From contig OW818665.1 in the NCBI GenBank assembly GCA_942493045.1, positions 868,001 through 932,000 of the forward strand: a DNA stretch of 64,000 bases. Direction: 5' to 3'. Shown here piece after piece: positions 1 to 8,716 of this stretch (positions within the stretch are counted from its first letter, which is position 1; every line of letters starts with the position of its first letter). Source of the DNA: Teretinema sp942493045. GTDB lineage: Bacteria > Spirochaetota > Spirochaetia > Treponematales > Treponemataceae. The notes beneath the pieces were generated by a model. The model searched no databases. It saw only the letters and a program-made list of their open reading frames with translations, and had not been told where the DNA came from. The translations under genes and the position numbers were made by a program.

Positions 1-459
1 AGTCGCACGGTTGCCCTGGATTGGCGGGACAGTCATTTATTTATCGGAAAAGAAGATGTAGACGGTTTTCTGCGCTCCGACGCGGTTGAAGCGGTAGTGG
101 CTCCTCTATCCGCGATTGTCGGTGTGCGCCATATCGTCAACGAGAAACTGCGCGCGGTGGCCGATCGTTCCGGTATCGTGTGCGAGGGTCGGGATATGAC
201 TACGGTTGTGTTTCCCAATGCCGAATATAAATTTTACCTGGACGCTTCCTCCTCGGCCCGGGCTAAACGGCGTTTTTCGCAAGGCACCAGCAATCTGTCG
301 CTGGAGGAAATTCAACAGGCAATTGAAGAGCGTGATACCGTCGACCGTAATAAGATTGAGGGAAGTCTTAAAATCGCTCCCGATGCCTTCTATTTAGACA
401 CATCGGACTTGACCATAACCAGGGTTTGTGAGATTATAGTAAGCAAAATTCACTTATAA
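1..459 (+). CDS. cmk: Cytidylate kinase, bacterial type (5' truncated)
   Basis: Phosphorylates CMP/dCMP to the diphosphate with ATP in the cytoplasm. Frame 1 is open from the first base, so the N-terminus with the P-loop lies outside the window; about 152 residues remain. Visible family features are the CEGRDMTTVVFP segment (normally EGRDIGTVVFP), the FYLDAS strand followed by an arginine-rich lid, the RDTVDRNK segment with the conserved Arg-Asp of the lid region, and the C-terminal FYLDTSDLTI segment. The rpsA start codon follows after nine bases. An adjacent or fused cmk-rpsA arrangement is known in treponemes. An internal GTG at 97 is not the real start, because homology continues upstream of it. 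Confidence 0.93.
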   Translation, partial: SRTVALDWRDSHLFIGKEDVDGFLRSDAVEAVVAPLSAIVGVRHIVNEKLRAVADRSGIVCEGRDMTTVVFPNAEYKFYLDASSSARAKRRFSQGTSNLSLEEIQQAIEERDTVDRNKIEGSLKIAPDAFYLDTSDLTITRVCEIIVSKIHL

Positions 460-468
460 GGGTTGGTT

Positions 469-2187
469 ATGGATCAGATGGAAGTGGCGAAGGATGTATC
501 AAAGAACTCCGAGGGTAACATCCAGACACAATTACAGGAGGAATACCTCAAGTCGCTCGAATCGCTTGAAGAGGGACAACTCATTGATGGTGTCGTTATT
601 CAGGTGACTCCGGATCACGTTTTCGTAGACGTTGGGTATAAATCCGAGGGTAAAATTCCGATCGGCGAGTTCACGGTTCTACCGAAGGTCGGTGAGACAG
701 TATCTGTTGTGCTGATGCAGAAAGAAAATCGGCATGGCGAAGTTATTGTTTCCAAACAGAAAGCGGACGTAAAGGTTTTCTGGAAAAATCTCAGACAAGC
801 ATTTCAGGACAAGGTTCCTGTTGAAGGTACAATCGATAAGGTTGTGAAAGGCGGCTATGAAGTCGATATGGGCTCAGGCGTTCGCGCTTTCCTGCCTATC
901 AGCCAGTCCGACAGCCAGAAAGTCGAAAAAGCCGAAAAACTGGTAGGTCTCAAGGCTACTTTTTATGTTGAACGCCTCTATTCGGATAACAAGGTTAATG
1001 TGGTGGTCAATCGCCGCAAGTTCCTCGAGGAACAGACCGAAGTTAACCGCGAGGGCTTTTTCAAAGATATTCAGATCGGCGACACGGTCAAAGGTACTGT
1101 AAAAAGCTTTACCAGCTTTGGCGCTTTTATCGATCTCGGCGGTTTCGACGGCCTGCTGCATATCAATGATATGAGCTGGGGTCACGTTACCCGTCCGAAG
1201 GATTTTGTCAAAAAAGGTCAGGAAGTTACCCTCAAGGTAATCCGCCTCGATCCCGCCGACAAGCGCATCAATTTGTCCCTTAAGCATTTTCAGGAAGATC
1301 CCTGGCTGCACTTTGAAGACAAATATCATGTCAATGATATCGTCAAAGGTACCGTCACCAAGCTTACCGACTTCGGAGCATTTATTGAGCTTCAGGAAGG
1401 GATTGAGGGCCTGGCGCATATCAGCGAATTCAGCTGGGTCAAGAAAATCAACAAACCGGAAGACATGGTCAAGATCGGCGATGAGCTGGAATGCATGATT
1501 CTCGGCTATGATATTCAGGCCGGACGCGTATCTCTCGGTCTGAAACAGGTTACCGAAAATCCCTGGGAAGGACTTGGCATCAAGTATCCCGTTGGAACAA
1601 AACTGAAGCTTAAGATCGTCAAGGTAACCAATGCCGGCGCCTTTCTGGAGCTGGAAGAGGGTATCGATGGTTTCCTGCATGTTGACGACTTGTCCTGGAC
1701 CAAAAAGGTTAAGCACCCGGGCAGCGAGCTGGAAGTAGGACAGGAAATCGATGTTGTTATCATTGAAAACGATCCCGAGACCCGCCGCATCAAACTCGGT
1801 GTCAAGCAGCTTTCAGATGATCCCTGGGTTAATTTTGCCAACCAGAATAAACCCGGTACTTTCGTTGAAGGCGAGATTACCTCTATTACCGATTTCGGTA
1901 TCTTCCTCAAAGTGGAAGGCGGTATTGAAGGTCTGATCAACAAGCAGAATCTGACCGAAAGCCGCGAAGAAACTTATGAGGACGCCATCAAGAAGTATAC
2001 TGTTGGCGATAAGATCAAGGTAGTGGTGGTGGATGTCAGTCCCGAACGCCAGAAAGTGGCTTTCTCAATCAAGGATTACAAGAAGAAAGTTGAGCGCGCT
2101 GAAATCTCCCGCTATATTTCTTCTGAGGAAGAGTCCGATAACGGCTCTTACACCCTTGGCGATATGCTCAAGAACAAGAACAACTAA
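469..2187 (+). CDS. rpsA: 30S ribosomal protein S1
   Basis: Binds mRNA on the small ribosomal subunit and helps start translation. The protein of about 572 residues holds six consecutive S1 (OB-fold) repeats, beginning near residues 35, 120, 205, 290, 375 and 460. The central ones carry the typical GTVKSFTSFGAFIDLGG and GLLHINDMSW pattern, with repeated HISEFSW/HVDDLSW variants. The first two repeats are the most divergent, as usual for the ribosome-anchoring repeats. ATG 469 is preceded by AAGGG six bases upstream, so I prefer it to the in-frame TTG at 463. It follows cmk by nine bases, so the two are probably co-transcribed. Confidence 0.95.
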   Translation: MDQMEVAKDVSKNSEGNIQTQLQEEYLKSLESLEEGQLIDGVVIQVTPDHVFVDVGYKSEGKIPIGEFTVLPKVGETVSVVLMQKENRHGEVIVSKQKADVKVFWKNLRQAFQDKVPVEGTIDKVVKGGYEVDMGSGVRAFLPISQSDSQKVEKAEKLVGLKATFYVERLYSDNKVNVVVNRRKFLEEQTEVNREGFFKDIQIGDTVKGTVKSFTSFGAFIDLGGFDGLLHINDMSWGHVTRPKDFVKKGQEVTLKVIRLDPADKRINLSLKHFQEDPWLHFEDKYHVNDIVKGTVTKLTDFGAFIELQEGIEGLAHISEFSWVKKINKPEDMVKIGDELECMILGYDIQAGRVSLGLKQVTENPWEGLGIKYPVGTKLKLKIVKVTNAGAFLELEEGIDGFLHVDDLSWTKKVKHPGSELEVGQEIDVVIIENDPETRRIKLGVKQLSDDPWVNFANQNKPGTFVEGEITSITDFGIFLKVEGGIEGLINKQNLTESREETYEDAIKKYTVGDKIKVVVVDVSPERQKVAFSIKDYKKKVERAEISRYISSEEESDNGSYTLGDMLKNKNN

Positions 2188-2210
2188 GTGAACGGTTTTG
2201 ATGAGCGGCA

Positions 2211-3728
2211 TTGATGGCACCCTCTAATTCGATAGAAAAAGAAAAGCTCAATGCCCTCATCGAAATCAATACACTGATTAATTCCAATCATTCAGACATA
2301 AACACCTTGCTGGCCCATATCCTGGAGTCAGCAATGCGTCTTATTGAGGGTGAGGCGGCTTCGCTGCTATTGCTCGATGAAAAAAGAAAAACACTGCGTT
2401 TTGAAGTAGCTCTGGGTCCGAAAGGCCTGGAAGCGAAGAAATTTGTGGTAAAGCTTGATGAGGGTATTGCCGGCTGGGTAGTCAAAAACAATCACACCCT
2501 GCTGCTTAACGATGTCGCTTCCGATCCCCGTTATAATCCTGAAGTCCAGAAGTCTACCGGTTATGTGATTACCACCATGCTGGCAGTCCCGATGCGGGTT
2601 AAAGACGAATGCATCGGCGTAATCGAGATAATGAATAAGGTAAACAACGAAAAGTTTACCTCTGAAGATCTTGAATTGCTCGAGATACTAGCCAATCAGG
2701 CGGCCATAGCCTTTCAGAATGCCTGGCGCTACCAGCGATCCCGTGATGAAATCGCGGTCCTGCAGGATCAGATTACCCTGGACCGCGGCTATCATACCCT
2801 TATTGCCGCCAGTCCCATCATTCTTGAAAAATTGAACATTGTCGAACGGGTTGCCAAATCGGACTCCTCGGTGTTAATCCTCGGAGAAAGCGGGGTGGGC
2901 AAGGAGTTGTTCGCCGAGCAGCTGCATTTACGCAGCGAACGGATTAACGGACCCTTTATCAGGGTCAACTGCGCGGCTCTTCCGGAGGGGTTGCTGGAAA
3001 GTGAGCTTTTCGGTCATGTCAAAGGCGCGTTTACCGACGCCGTCAGCAACAGGAAGGGCCGGTTTGAGGCTGCCGACAAGGGAACGATTTTTCTTGATGA
3101 AATCGGAGACCTTTCGCTTTCCCTGCAGGCTAAACTGTTGCGTGTTATACAGAATAAATCTTTTGAGAAAGTCGGCTCCAGCGAAACCATAACTGTCGAT
3201 GTGCGCATTGTCGCGGCGACCAATCATGATATCGAAAAACTGGTGGAGGAGGGCAAGTTCCGCTCCGACCTTTACTATCGTCTGAACGTATTGCCGCTCT
3301 ATATTCCGCCGCTCCGGCAGCGTTTGGAAGACATTCCGGAATTGGCCATGTTTTTCCTGAAAAAATTCCGCAGGGAAGTAAAAAAGGATTTTATCGGGTT
3401 TTCGGAGAGCGCGATGAGCGCTATTCTATCCTACGGATGGCCTGGCAATATCCGGGAACTGGAAAACTCGGTTGAACGGGCCTGTGTAATCGGAAAACCT
3501 CCGTATATCCGGGAGGAGGACCTCCTCTTGAATATCCGCTCAATGCCTGATAATAATACTTTTACGGACAAAAGCCTTAAAGCGGTTTTGAATTTGTTTA
3601 AAAAGCACTATATCCAGAAGGTACTCGAGGAAAATGACTGGAATCAGACCATTGCCTCCAGTGTTTTGGATATTCAGCGTACATATCTGTCCAGACTGAT
3701 CAAGGAACTTGAAATCAAGGAGAAATAG
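2211..3728 (+). CDS. GAF-domain sigma-54-type transcriptional activator
   Basis: Predicted enhancer-binding protein that remodels sigma-54 RNA polymerase by ATP hydrolysis. Residues about 15-165 form a GAF sensor domain. Residues about 190-420 form the AAA+ domain, with Walker A GESGVGKE near 225, Walker B region IFLDEIGDL near 294 and arginine-finger region FRSDLYYRLNVLPL. A Fis-type helix-turn-helix sits at the C-terminus. The sigma-54-contacting loop reads GAFTDA instead of GAFTGA (near residue 272). There is no phospho-receiver domain, so input is likely a small molecule or partner protein. The start is TTG 2211 or the adjoining ATG 2214. It lies 23 bases after rpsA and 3 bases before the TPR gene. 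The target promoters are unknown. Confidence 0.88.
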   Translation: MMAPSNSIEKEKLNALIEINTLINSNHSDINTLLAHILESAMRLIEGEAASLLLLDEKRKTLRFEVALGPKGLEAKKFVVKLDEGIAGWVVKNNHTLLLNDVASDPRYNPEVQKSTGYVITTMLAVPMRVKDECIGVIEIMNKVNNEKFTSEDLELLEILANQAAIAFQNAWRYQRSRDEIAVLQDQITLDRGYHTLIAASPIILEKLNIVERVAKSDSSVLILGESGVGKELFAEQLHLRSERINGPFIRVNCAALPEGLLESELFGHVKGAFTDAVSNRKGRFEAADKGTIFLDEIGDLSLSLQAKLLRVIQNKSFEKVGSSETITVDVRIVAATNHDIEKLVEEGKFRSDLYYRLNVLPLYIPPLRQRLEDIPELAMFFLKKFRREVKKDFIGFSESAMSAILSYGWPGNIRELENSVERACVIGKPPYIREEDLLLNIRSMPDNNTFTDKSLKAVLNLFKKHYIQKVLEENDWNQTIASSVLDIQRTYLSRLIKELEIKEK

Positions 3729-3731
3729 CAC

Positions 3732-4433
3732 ATGTCAACTAAAGCTGCGCAAGATTCGAAAAAAGGAAAAAATATTTCCGAACTAACAGTTTCCCAGAAG
3801 ATTAATGATTTTTTACTGGCTAACCGCTCCGTAATTATCACTGTCTGTGTTTCCATACTGGTTGTTTTTATCGCCATAGCCTCTGTGTCGGTTATCGTCG
3901 GCAAGAAACACACCGCCGCTCTTACCGTGGTGGAGGAGCAGGCGAAACTCTGGGAGAAGGCCCTCGCGGACGCCGATCAAACCGCCTTGGCAACAACCGG
4001 TGATAGCATTATTACCGAGCTTGCCGCCGTTGCTAAGGGCAACCGCCGCAGTCTGGCCGGTGCCCGCGCCAATTTGACCATCGCCGAGATTTACTACAAC
4101 CGGAAAGACTGGAAAAATGCCGGGGAGTACTATCGTCTAGCCGCTCTTTCCGCACCTAAGGCCTATACCGCTCCCTTAGCCTGGTTTAACGCCGGGGTCT
4201 GCGCCGATGAAGCAGGTAACGCCGACGAAGCTGTCCAATACTTCCGCACGGCCGCCGAACACGAAAACGCCGTATGGGCTTCCCGCGCCTGGTTCAATCT
4301 TGGCCGTATCGAGGAACAGCGCGGCAATAAAGACGCGGCTATAGCCGCATATCAAAGTCTTTCGGAGCTTTTCCCGGACGATGAATACACCAAGCTGGCC
4401 AAGTCCCGCATTATTGCGTTACAGTTAAACTGA
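3732..4433 (+). CDS. Membrane-anchored TPR protein
   Basis: A 233-residue protein with a basic cytoplasmic N-terminus (about 36 residues), one transmembrane helix (about 37-58) and a soluble C-terminal region carrying TPR-like helices from about residue 105. The repeats include IAEIYYNRKDWKNAGEYYRLAA and AWFNLGRIEEQRGNKDAAIA. The layout resembles YfgM-like ancillary proteins of the Sec/BAM systems, but I cannot assign an orthologue. It starts three bases after the activator gene and ends a probable cmk-rpsA-regulator-TPR unit. TPR helices usually mediate protein-protein contacts; the partner is unknown. Confidence 0.75.
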   Translation: MSTKAAQDSKKGKNISELTVSQKINDFLLANRSVIITVCVSILVVFIAIASVSVIVGKKHTAALTVVEEQAKLWEKALADADQTALATTGDSIITELAAVAKGNRRSLAGARANLTIAEIYYNRKDWKNAGEYYRLAALSAPKAYTAPLAWFNAGVCADEAGNADEAVQYFRTAAEHENAVWASRAWFNLGRIEEQRGNKDAAIAAYQSLSELFPDDEYTKLAKSRIIALQLN

Positions 4434-4478
4434 TCGGATTTTTGAAAACTATTTTTCGGTTTTAGTATTGCGCTGATG

Positions 4479-4484
4479 TATACT
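4479..4484 (+). promoter_or_regulatory. Possible -10 box upstream of adenylate cyclase
   Basis: TATACT lies 77 bases upstream of ATG 4561, in the 127-base gap after the TPR gene. No convincing -35 is visible at 17 bases. The leader also contains the 6-bp inverted repeat GGCAGG (4500-4505) / CCTGCC (4535-4540). Weak evidence. Confidence 0.28.
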
Positions 4485-4560
4485 TCAGGGTAAGTCGATG
4501 GCAGGGTGTAAAAAACCTTCCGGTTGTCAAGCAGCCTGCCGGTCACAGGGAGGTCCTGTC

Positions 4561-6834
4561 ATGGATTTGAAGAAGTACAGATGGTTGTTTAAAACGAAGG
4601 TATTCGGACTGATCATCGGTTTCGTCTTTGCCGTTGTTTTTTGTTTACTCGGTTTTGCGACAACCGTTTTCGGCAATCTGGAATCGAAGCTTCTGGACGC
4701 CTATTTTTCGATAAAGAACATGCAGGTAAAAACCGCCGTTCAGAAGGGCGTGTGGAAGAGCGAGCATAACCCTGAAATATCTGACGATATCCTAATTGTC
4801 GGGATCGATATTAAAGCCTTACAGCGCTTTGGAATTTGGCCCTTTCCCCGCTCTGTGCATGCCGATCTGATAAACTCCTTTTCGCGCATTAAAAGACAGG
4901 ATGAAAGGGAAAAAGCTCTTTTCCTGGATGTTTTTTTTATTGATGATTCAGCCGCTCCGGAAGCGGACCAACGGCTCGCTCAAAGCATGCGCGATTCCGG
5001 ACGTGTTTTCCTGGAAACCGTTCTGGATACTTTTTCCAATGGACAGACTGTTGACGATGAAATGTTTTCCCGGCAGGATATCCTGTTTGAGCGAATCGGT
5101 AAAATCAATCGGGTCAGCGGAAACTGGAAGGACATGCCCACTACTCACGGCATCCAGACCAACCTGCCGTACTTTAACGTCGAAGCCTCCGGTTATGGCG
5201 CCGCCAATGTAATTCCTGACGACATTGACAAGATTGTGCGCCGGCAGCCGCTGGTACTCAAGCATTCCAGACTTGAATTTGAAATGCCCTTCGAAGCTCT
5301 GGAACCTGGCATGACGGTAGACGAGTCGATTTATGAACGCCTGGCCTGGACTGATGATAAGGGACAGCTGCATTCCATCGATGTACCGCTAACCGCAAAA
5401 AGTCTTGAACTGTTAAAAAAACAAATTTACCGCTCGGCTCCGCCTTTGATGTACGATGCTGATGAAGACGGCGTCGCCGAAACCGAAACCCGCGCTGTAC
5501 AGGTTTACCGCGATTATTTTCTGCCTTCCATCGCGCTTGGCCTGGCGGTTGCCCATTTTGATGTTACCCTTGATGACGTAGAAGTGCTCCCCGGAAAACA
5601 CGTCATTATAAATCGCCCGGGTCAGACGCCGGTGGTAATCCCGGTTGATAAAAACTGCAGCATGATAATCAATTTTGCCGGTTTGGCTTCCTCCCCGGCC
5701 GCGGATGGCTACCAGACCTTTCCGGTGCGTTCCTATGCCGGTTATGTGCGTCCAACACAGCAAGACAGCGCTACCTGGGCTGAAACTAGGGCTGTTAAGG
5801 ATAAGATCGTGATGGTTGGCGCTTTTGACCGCGGTATGGCCGCAGATGAAAAGCATACGCCTTTAGGCATGATGTTCGGAATTGAAATTCACGCCAACTC
5901 GCTTAATACCATTATCATGAACCGCTTTATCGTGCAGCCGCCCGTCTGGGCCGGCATGCTGCTGACCTTCTCCATAATCATGCTGGTAGCGCTGATTGCC
6001 GCGCGCATGAAGAACCTATTGTCCCTGCCGGTAACACTTTTTATCGGTCTGGCTCTGTTTATCGTTTCCTCGCTGCTGTTTGACAGATACAGTATTCTCA
6101 TAAATTACAGTGTCCCTGTGTTAGGAATTCTATTTACTTATATTTCAATCACTTTGTATCGTTCCAGCACCGAGGAGCGCGAAAAAAGAAAAATTCGTTC
6201 GATGTTCGGTAAGTATGTCAGTCCTGAAGTCGTTTCGCAGATGCTGGATCATCCACCGGAGCTCGGCGGAGTGGACCGTGAATTGACGGTATTTTTCTCG
6301 GATATTCGCGGTTTTACCAGTCTCTCGGAGACGCTGACTCCTCAGGAACTGGTTAAGCATTTAAACGAGTATCTGTCGGCCATGACCGACATCATTCTGG
6401 AAACCGGCGGTACGCTGGATAAATATGTAGGCGATGAGATCATGTGCTTTTGGGGTGCCCCTTTGGAAGCGCCGGATCACGCTGAACGGGCCTGCCGCTG
6501 CGCCCTGCTGCAGAAAAAGCGGCTGGCCGAGCTCAACGAACAGTGGCCAACAGAGAAACGGCTGGCTATCGGTATCGGGCTGAATACCGGAATAATGACC
6601 GTGGGTAACATGGGTTCTGCCGGCCGCATGAATTACACCCTGATGGGCGACAATGTAAACCTGGGCGCCCGTTTGGAAGGCACCAACAAAGTATACGGAA
6701 CCATGATCATTGTCAGTGAATACACCTATGCCAGAGTAAAGGATAAATTTATATTCCGGGAACTGGATACTATCCGGGTGAAGGGCAAGAACCGGCCGGT
6801 AGTCATTTATGAACTTGTCGATGACTTAGTTTAA
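4561..6834 (+). CDS. CHASE2-domain class III adenylate cyclase
   Basis: Membrane receptor that makes cAMP from ATP. A signal-anchor helix (about 8-33) is followed by a large extracytoplasmic CHASE2 sensor (to about 455), three transmembrane helices (about 458-545) and a C-terminal class III cyclase domain (about 570-757). Metal-binding aspartates are seen in FFSDIRGFT (near 578) and KYVGDE (near 620). The Lys of DKYVGDE together with the Thr of YTLMGDNVN is the adenine-selecting pair of bacterial adenylate cyclases. The Asn and Arg of VNLGAR are the transition-state residues. So the enzyme looks active and ATP-specific. GGGAGG seven bases before ATG 4561 decides the start over an in-frame ATG at 4498. 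It overlaps the next gene by one base. Confidence 0.9.
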   Translation: MDLKKYRWLFKTKVFGLIIGFVFAVVFCLLGFATTVFGNLESKLLDAYFSIKNMQVKTAVQKGVWKSEHNPEISDDILIVGIDIKALQRFGIWPFPRSVHADLINSFSRIKRQDEREKALFLDVFFIDDSAAPEADQRLAQSMRDSGRVFLETVLDTFSNGQTVDDEMFSRQDILFERIGKINRVSGNWKDMPTTHGIQTNLPYFNVEASGYGAANVIPDDIDKIVRRQPLVLKHSRLEFEMPFEALEPGMTVDESIYERLAWTDDKGQLHSIDVPLTAKSLELLKKQIYRSAPPLMYDADEDGVAETETRAVQVYRDYFLPSIALGLAVAHFDVTLDDVEVLPGKHVIINRPGQTPVVIPVDKNCSMIINFAGLASSPAADGYQTFPVRSYAGYVRPTQQDSATWAETRAVKDKIVMVGAFDRGMAADEKHTPLGMMFGIEIHANSLNTIIMNRFIVQPPVWAGMLLTFSIIMLVALIAARMKNLLSLPVTLFIGLALFIVSSLLFDRYSILINYSVPVLGILFTYISITLYRSSTEEREKRKIRSMFGKYVSPEVVSQMLDHPPELGGVDRELTVFFSDIRGFTSLSETLTPQELVKHLNEYLSAMTDIILETGGTLDKYVGDEIMCFWGAPLEAPDHAERACRCALLQKKRLAELNEQWPTEKRLAIGIGLNTGIMTVGNMGSAGRMNYTLMGDNVNLGARLEGTNKVYGTMIIVSEYTYARVKDKFIFRELDTIRVKGKNRPVVIYELVDDLV

Positions 6835-7532
6835 TGAATACCCGTTTTTCAGTCATTAGATTTTTACCATGGTTTGTTCTGCTTCTTGCTTTCATCGCGT
6901 TCAGTGGTTGCGGCTTGGATAATTTTGTGTATCTTGTTCCAGTGCGTACGGTAAGTAATGATCCAACCACTGTTGAACAGGATATTGATAAGTATTTTGA
7001 ATTTCGAACCACTGATGCGGAGAATGATGCCCTTGGAGCCGGTTACTTCCTGGGCTTCGAGGTTTGGTACAGGATTTATAATGACTCCAACTACGCCTCT
7101 CAGGAAGCCCAGGCGATTATGAGCCAGAATACAACCAATCCTTCAGGCGCGGTAAATTACTTAAAAACCCGCGGTTTTCAACGCATGGCCAGCTCTTCGC
7201 GTCCGGCGGAAACTCCGCTGATTCCGGGAGCGGCATCGGACCGTACCATAAAAATCCGTCTGATAAAATTTGATGATCTGGACACCGCCCAGATCAGTAT
7301 CGATTCTGTTCCCGCCGGAACTCCTTTGCGAACATTGGAAAACGGTATCACGACCAAGGATTTTGCGCACACGGAAATTGAAAACGGTGATACCGATCTC
7401 TATTTTAACGGTGATCTGAGTACTGAAGATCGTTTTGTTCAAGCCTTTGTTTTTGCTCTCGGTCGTGATGAATCATATAAATTATTGTACAGTTCATTGT
7501 GCGATTTGGGACGGATTAAAATTACTCCCTGA
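6834..7532 (+). CDS. Predicted lipoprotein of unknown function
   Basis: A 232-residue protein with a type II signal peptide: a basic start, a hydrophobic stretch and the lipobox FSGC, giving a lipidated Cys near residue 26. No domain is recognised in the mature part. Its start overlaps the adenylate cyclase stop (TAATG), so the two are almost certainly translated together. The lipoprotein might therefore serve or sense the same periplasmic signal as the CHASE2 domain; this is an inference from position only. A tRNA gene with its own promoter follows. Confidence 0.75.
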   Translation: MNTRFSVIRFLPWFVLLLAFIAFSGCGLDNFVYLVPVRTVSNDPTTVEQDIDKYFEFRTTDAENDALGAGYFLGFEVWYRIYNDSNYASQEAQAIMSQNTTNPSGAVNYLKTRGFQRMASSSRPAETPLIPGAASDRTIKIRLIKFDDLDTAQISIDSVPAGTPLRTLENGITTKDFAHTEIENGDTDLYFNGDLSTEDRFVQAFVFALGRDESYKLLYSSLCDLGRIKITP

Positions 7533-7554
7533 ATTTTTTCCGTTATTCACCGGC

Positions 7555-7583
7555 TTGACCTTTTCCGGTTTATTTACTATAGT
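7555..7583 (+). promoter_or_regulatory. Promoter of tRNA-Val
   Basis: TTGACC at 7555-7560, exactly 17 bases, then TATAGT at 7578-7583. The predicted start is near 7590, four bases before the mature tRNA 5' end. Confidence 0.75.
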
Positions 7584-7593
7584 TGGCTTCGTC

Positions 7594-7666
7594 GGGCGCT
7601 TAGCTCAGTTGGTAGAGCGTTTGGTTTACACCCAAAATGTCGGGGGTTCGAGCCCCTCAGCGCCCA
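7594..7666 (+). tRNA. tRNA-Val (anticodon UAC)
   Basis: A complete 73-base cloverleaf. The acceptor stem is GGGCGCT paired with AGCGCCC. The D arm is GCTC/GAGC. The anticodon stem is TTTGG/CCAAA with loop TTTACAC, giving anticodon TAC at 7627-7629. The T arm is GGGGTTCGAGCCCC. The discriminator is A7666. The 3' CCA is not encoded, because GAA follows, so it must be added by nucleotidyltransferase. Confidence 0.97.
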
Positions 7667-7667
7667 G

Positions 7668-7700
7668 AAAAAACACCTTGCAGACGCAAGGTGTTTTTTT
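7668..7700. terminator. Bidirectional intrinsic terminator
   Basis: Perfect hairpin AAACACCTTGC / GCAAGGTGTTT with loop AGAC. The plus strand ends in a T-run and the minus strand in T6, so it can end both the tRNA-Val transcript and the convergent lipoprotein transcript. Confidence 0.92.
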
Positions 7701-7717
7701 ATCCTTTAATGAGCAGG

Positions 7718-8641
7718 TTACTGTTTATTTTTTTCTGACAACAGGCTGAAAAATTTTCGTATCAGTCCGATTCTTCCAAAGCCCAGCCAATAGCAAAGCC
7801 CAGCCAGTGCGATCAGCGGAACACCGAAAATCAATATGATAATAATGCTGTAGAGAACGATGAAAACGAAGCCGACAAAACTGTCCCATACCTTCAGCAG
7901 GCCGGCAATAAAAGAGCGCTGAGAAGCCGGTTTTGCTTCGGGGGGCAAGCTGATAGTGACATTTATAGTCGCGTAATCAATCTGGTCCGAGAGGGTTTTA
8001 AAAGAAGCTTCCATCGCGTCAAGCTCGGCGATTACCTCATTCAAAGCCCGTTCAACCGCGAGCAGATCTTCAACATTTTCCGAGCGACGTAAATATTCGG
8101 TATATCGTTCTCTGAGTATTTTTTTAGTGGTAATCCTTGATTCGAGATCGACAAACTGCATGGTTACATCGGCAACCTGTTCGGAACGGGTACTCAATTT
8201 CCCTATGGCAACCAAACCGGTCATGGCGCTTTCAAAGGATTGCTGGGGAATGCGCAGTGTCATGTAAACATAATCACCGGAATTGGAGGTTGAGGCTACA
8301 TACCCGCCGAGTTTAATGGTTAAAGCGGTAGCCTCGGCCTCAGCCTGGTTTATTTCGCGAGTTTCCAGACTGACTTCTCCGGTTTTTATCAGCTTGCGGG
8401 AGGAGGGAATTGCAGAGGTAGTTTCTCTTGTTGTGCTGGTAACGGGAGATTCCGGCGCGAAAGCATCAACGGCCCGTTTGTTTTCTGATAATTGCATGGG
8501 GGCCTCTCCGCCGGGAGGGGCAGAACGGCTGAATTCGGCATAACCGGCGGATGAGCGGGAACAGGAAAACAAAAAAACGGAAGACGCTAACAAAAGAAAC
8601 AGCATCCCTAGAAGAATCGGTTTTGGTGATTTTGCAAACAT
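7718..8641 (-). CDS. DUF4349-family lipoprotein
   Basis: About 307 residues. It has a type II signal peptide with lipobox LFSC, a low-complexity linker and then the DUF4349 region, recognised by KTGEVSLETREINQAEAEA, a YVYMTLRIP strand, a long coiled-coil-like helix pair (DLESRITTKKILRERY and onwards) and YATINVTISLP. The C-terminal end has one or two membrane helices and a short basic tail. The function of the family is not established; it sits at the envelope. I place the start at ATG 8641, because the longer TTG start (8656) lies inside its Shine-Dalgarno sequence GGAGG. It is divergent from the barrel gene, with overlapping -10 boxes. Confidence 0.82.
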   Translation of the reverse strand: MFAKSPKPILLGMLFLLLASSVFLFSCSRSSAGYAEFSRSAPPGGEAPMQLSENKRAVDAFAPESPVTSTTRETTSAIPSSRKLIKTGEVSLETREINQAEAEATALTIKLGGYVASTSNSGDYVYMTLRIPQQSFESAMTGLVAIGKLSTRSEQVADVTMQFVDLESRITTKKILRERYTEYLRRSENVEDLLAVERALNEVIAELDAMEASFKTLSDQIDYATINVTISLPPEAKPASQRSFIAGLLKVWDSFVGFVFIVLYSIIIILIFGVPLIALAGLCYWLGFGRIGLIRKFFSLLSEKNKQ

Positions 8642-8658
8642 ATATTTATCCTCCAATA

Positions 8659-8676
8659 GGTATATGCTATTATACC
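8659..8676. promoter_or_regulatory. Overlapping divergent -10 boxes in an inverted repeat
   Basis: GGTATA-N6-TATACC. The minus strand reads TATAAT (8674-8669) for the lipoprotein and the plus strand reads TATTAT (8668-8673) for the barrel gene. Both genes have a Shine-Dalgarno sequence downstream. The repeat could also be an operator. Confidence 0.6.
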
Positions 8677-8716
8677 ACTGAAAGTGTTGCAGGTAACTTC
8701 TTTTAAAAGGATAGTA

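Noticed and set aside
874..1716. Long antisense reading frame (280 codons) across rpsA
   Set aside because: It is a shadow of the repeated S1 domains; no ribosome site, no recognisable protein, and the opposite strand is clearly S1.
4486..4560. Possible riboswitch in the leader of the adenylate cyclase
   Set aside because: Only a 6-bp inverted repeat is visible; it matches no class of riboswitch I know, and conserved core bases of c-di-GMP riboswitches are missing.
4931..4938. T8 run in the adenylate cyclase gene as an internal terminator
   Set aside because: The preceding stem is imperfect with a bulge and is separated from the T-run by five bases.
7435..7749. Plus-strand frame crossing the lipoprotein end, tRNA-Val and its terminator
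   Set aside because: It covers a perfect tRNA and terminator hairpin and has no protein similarity.
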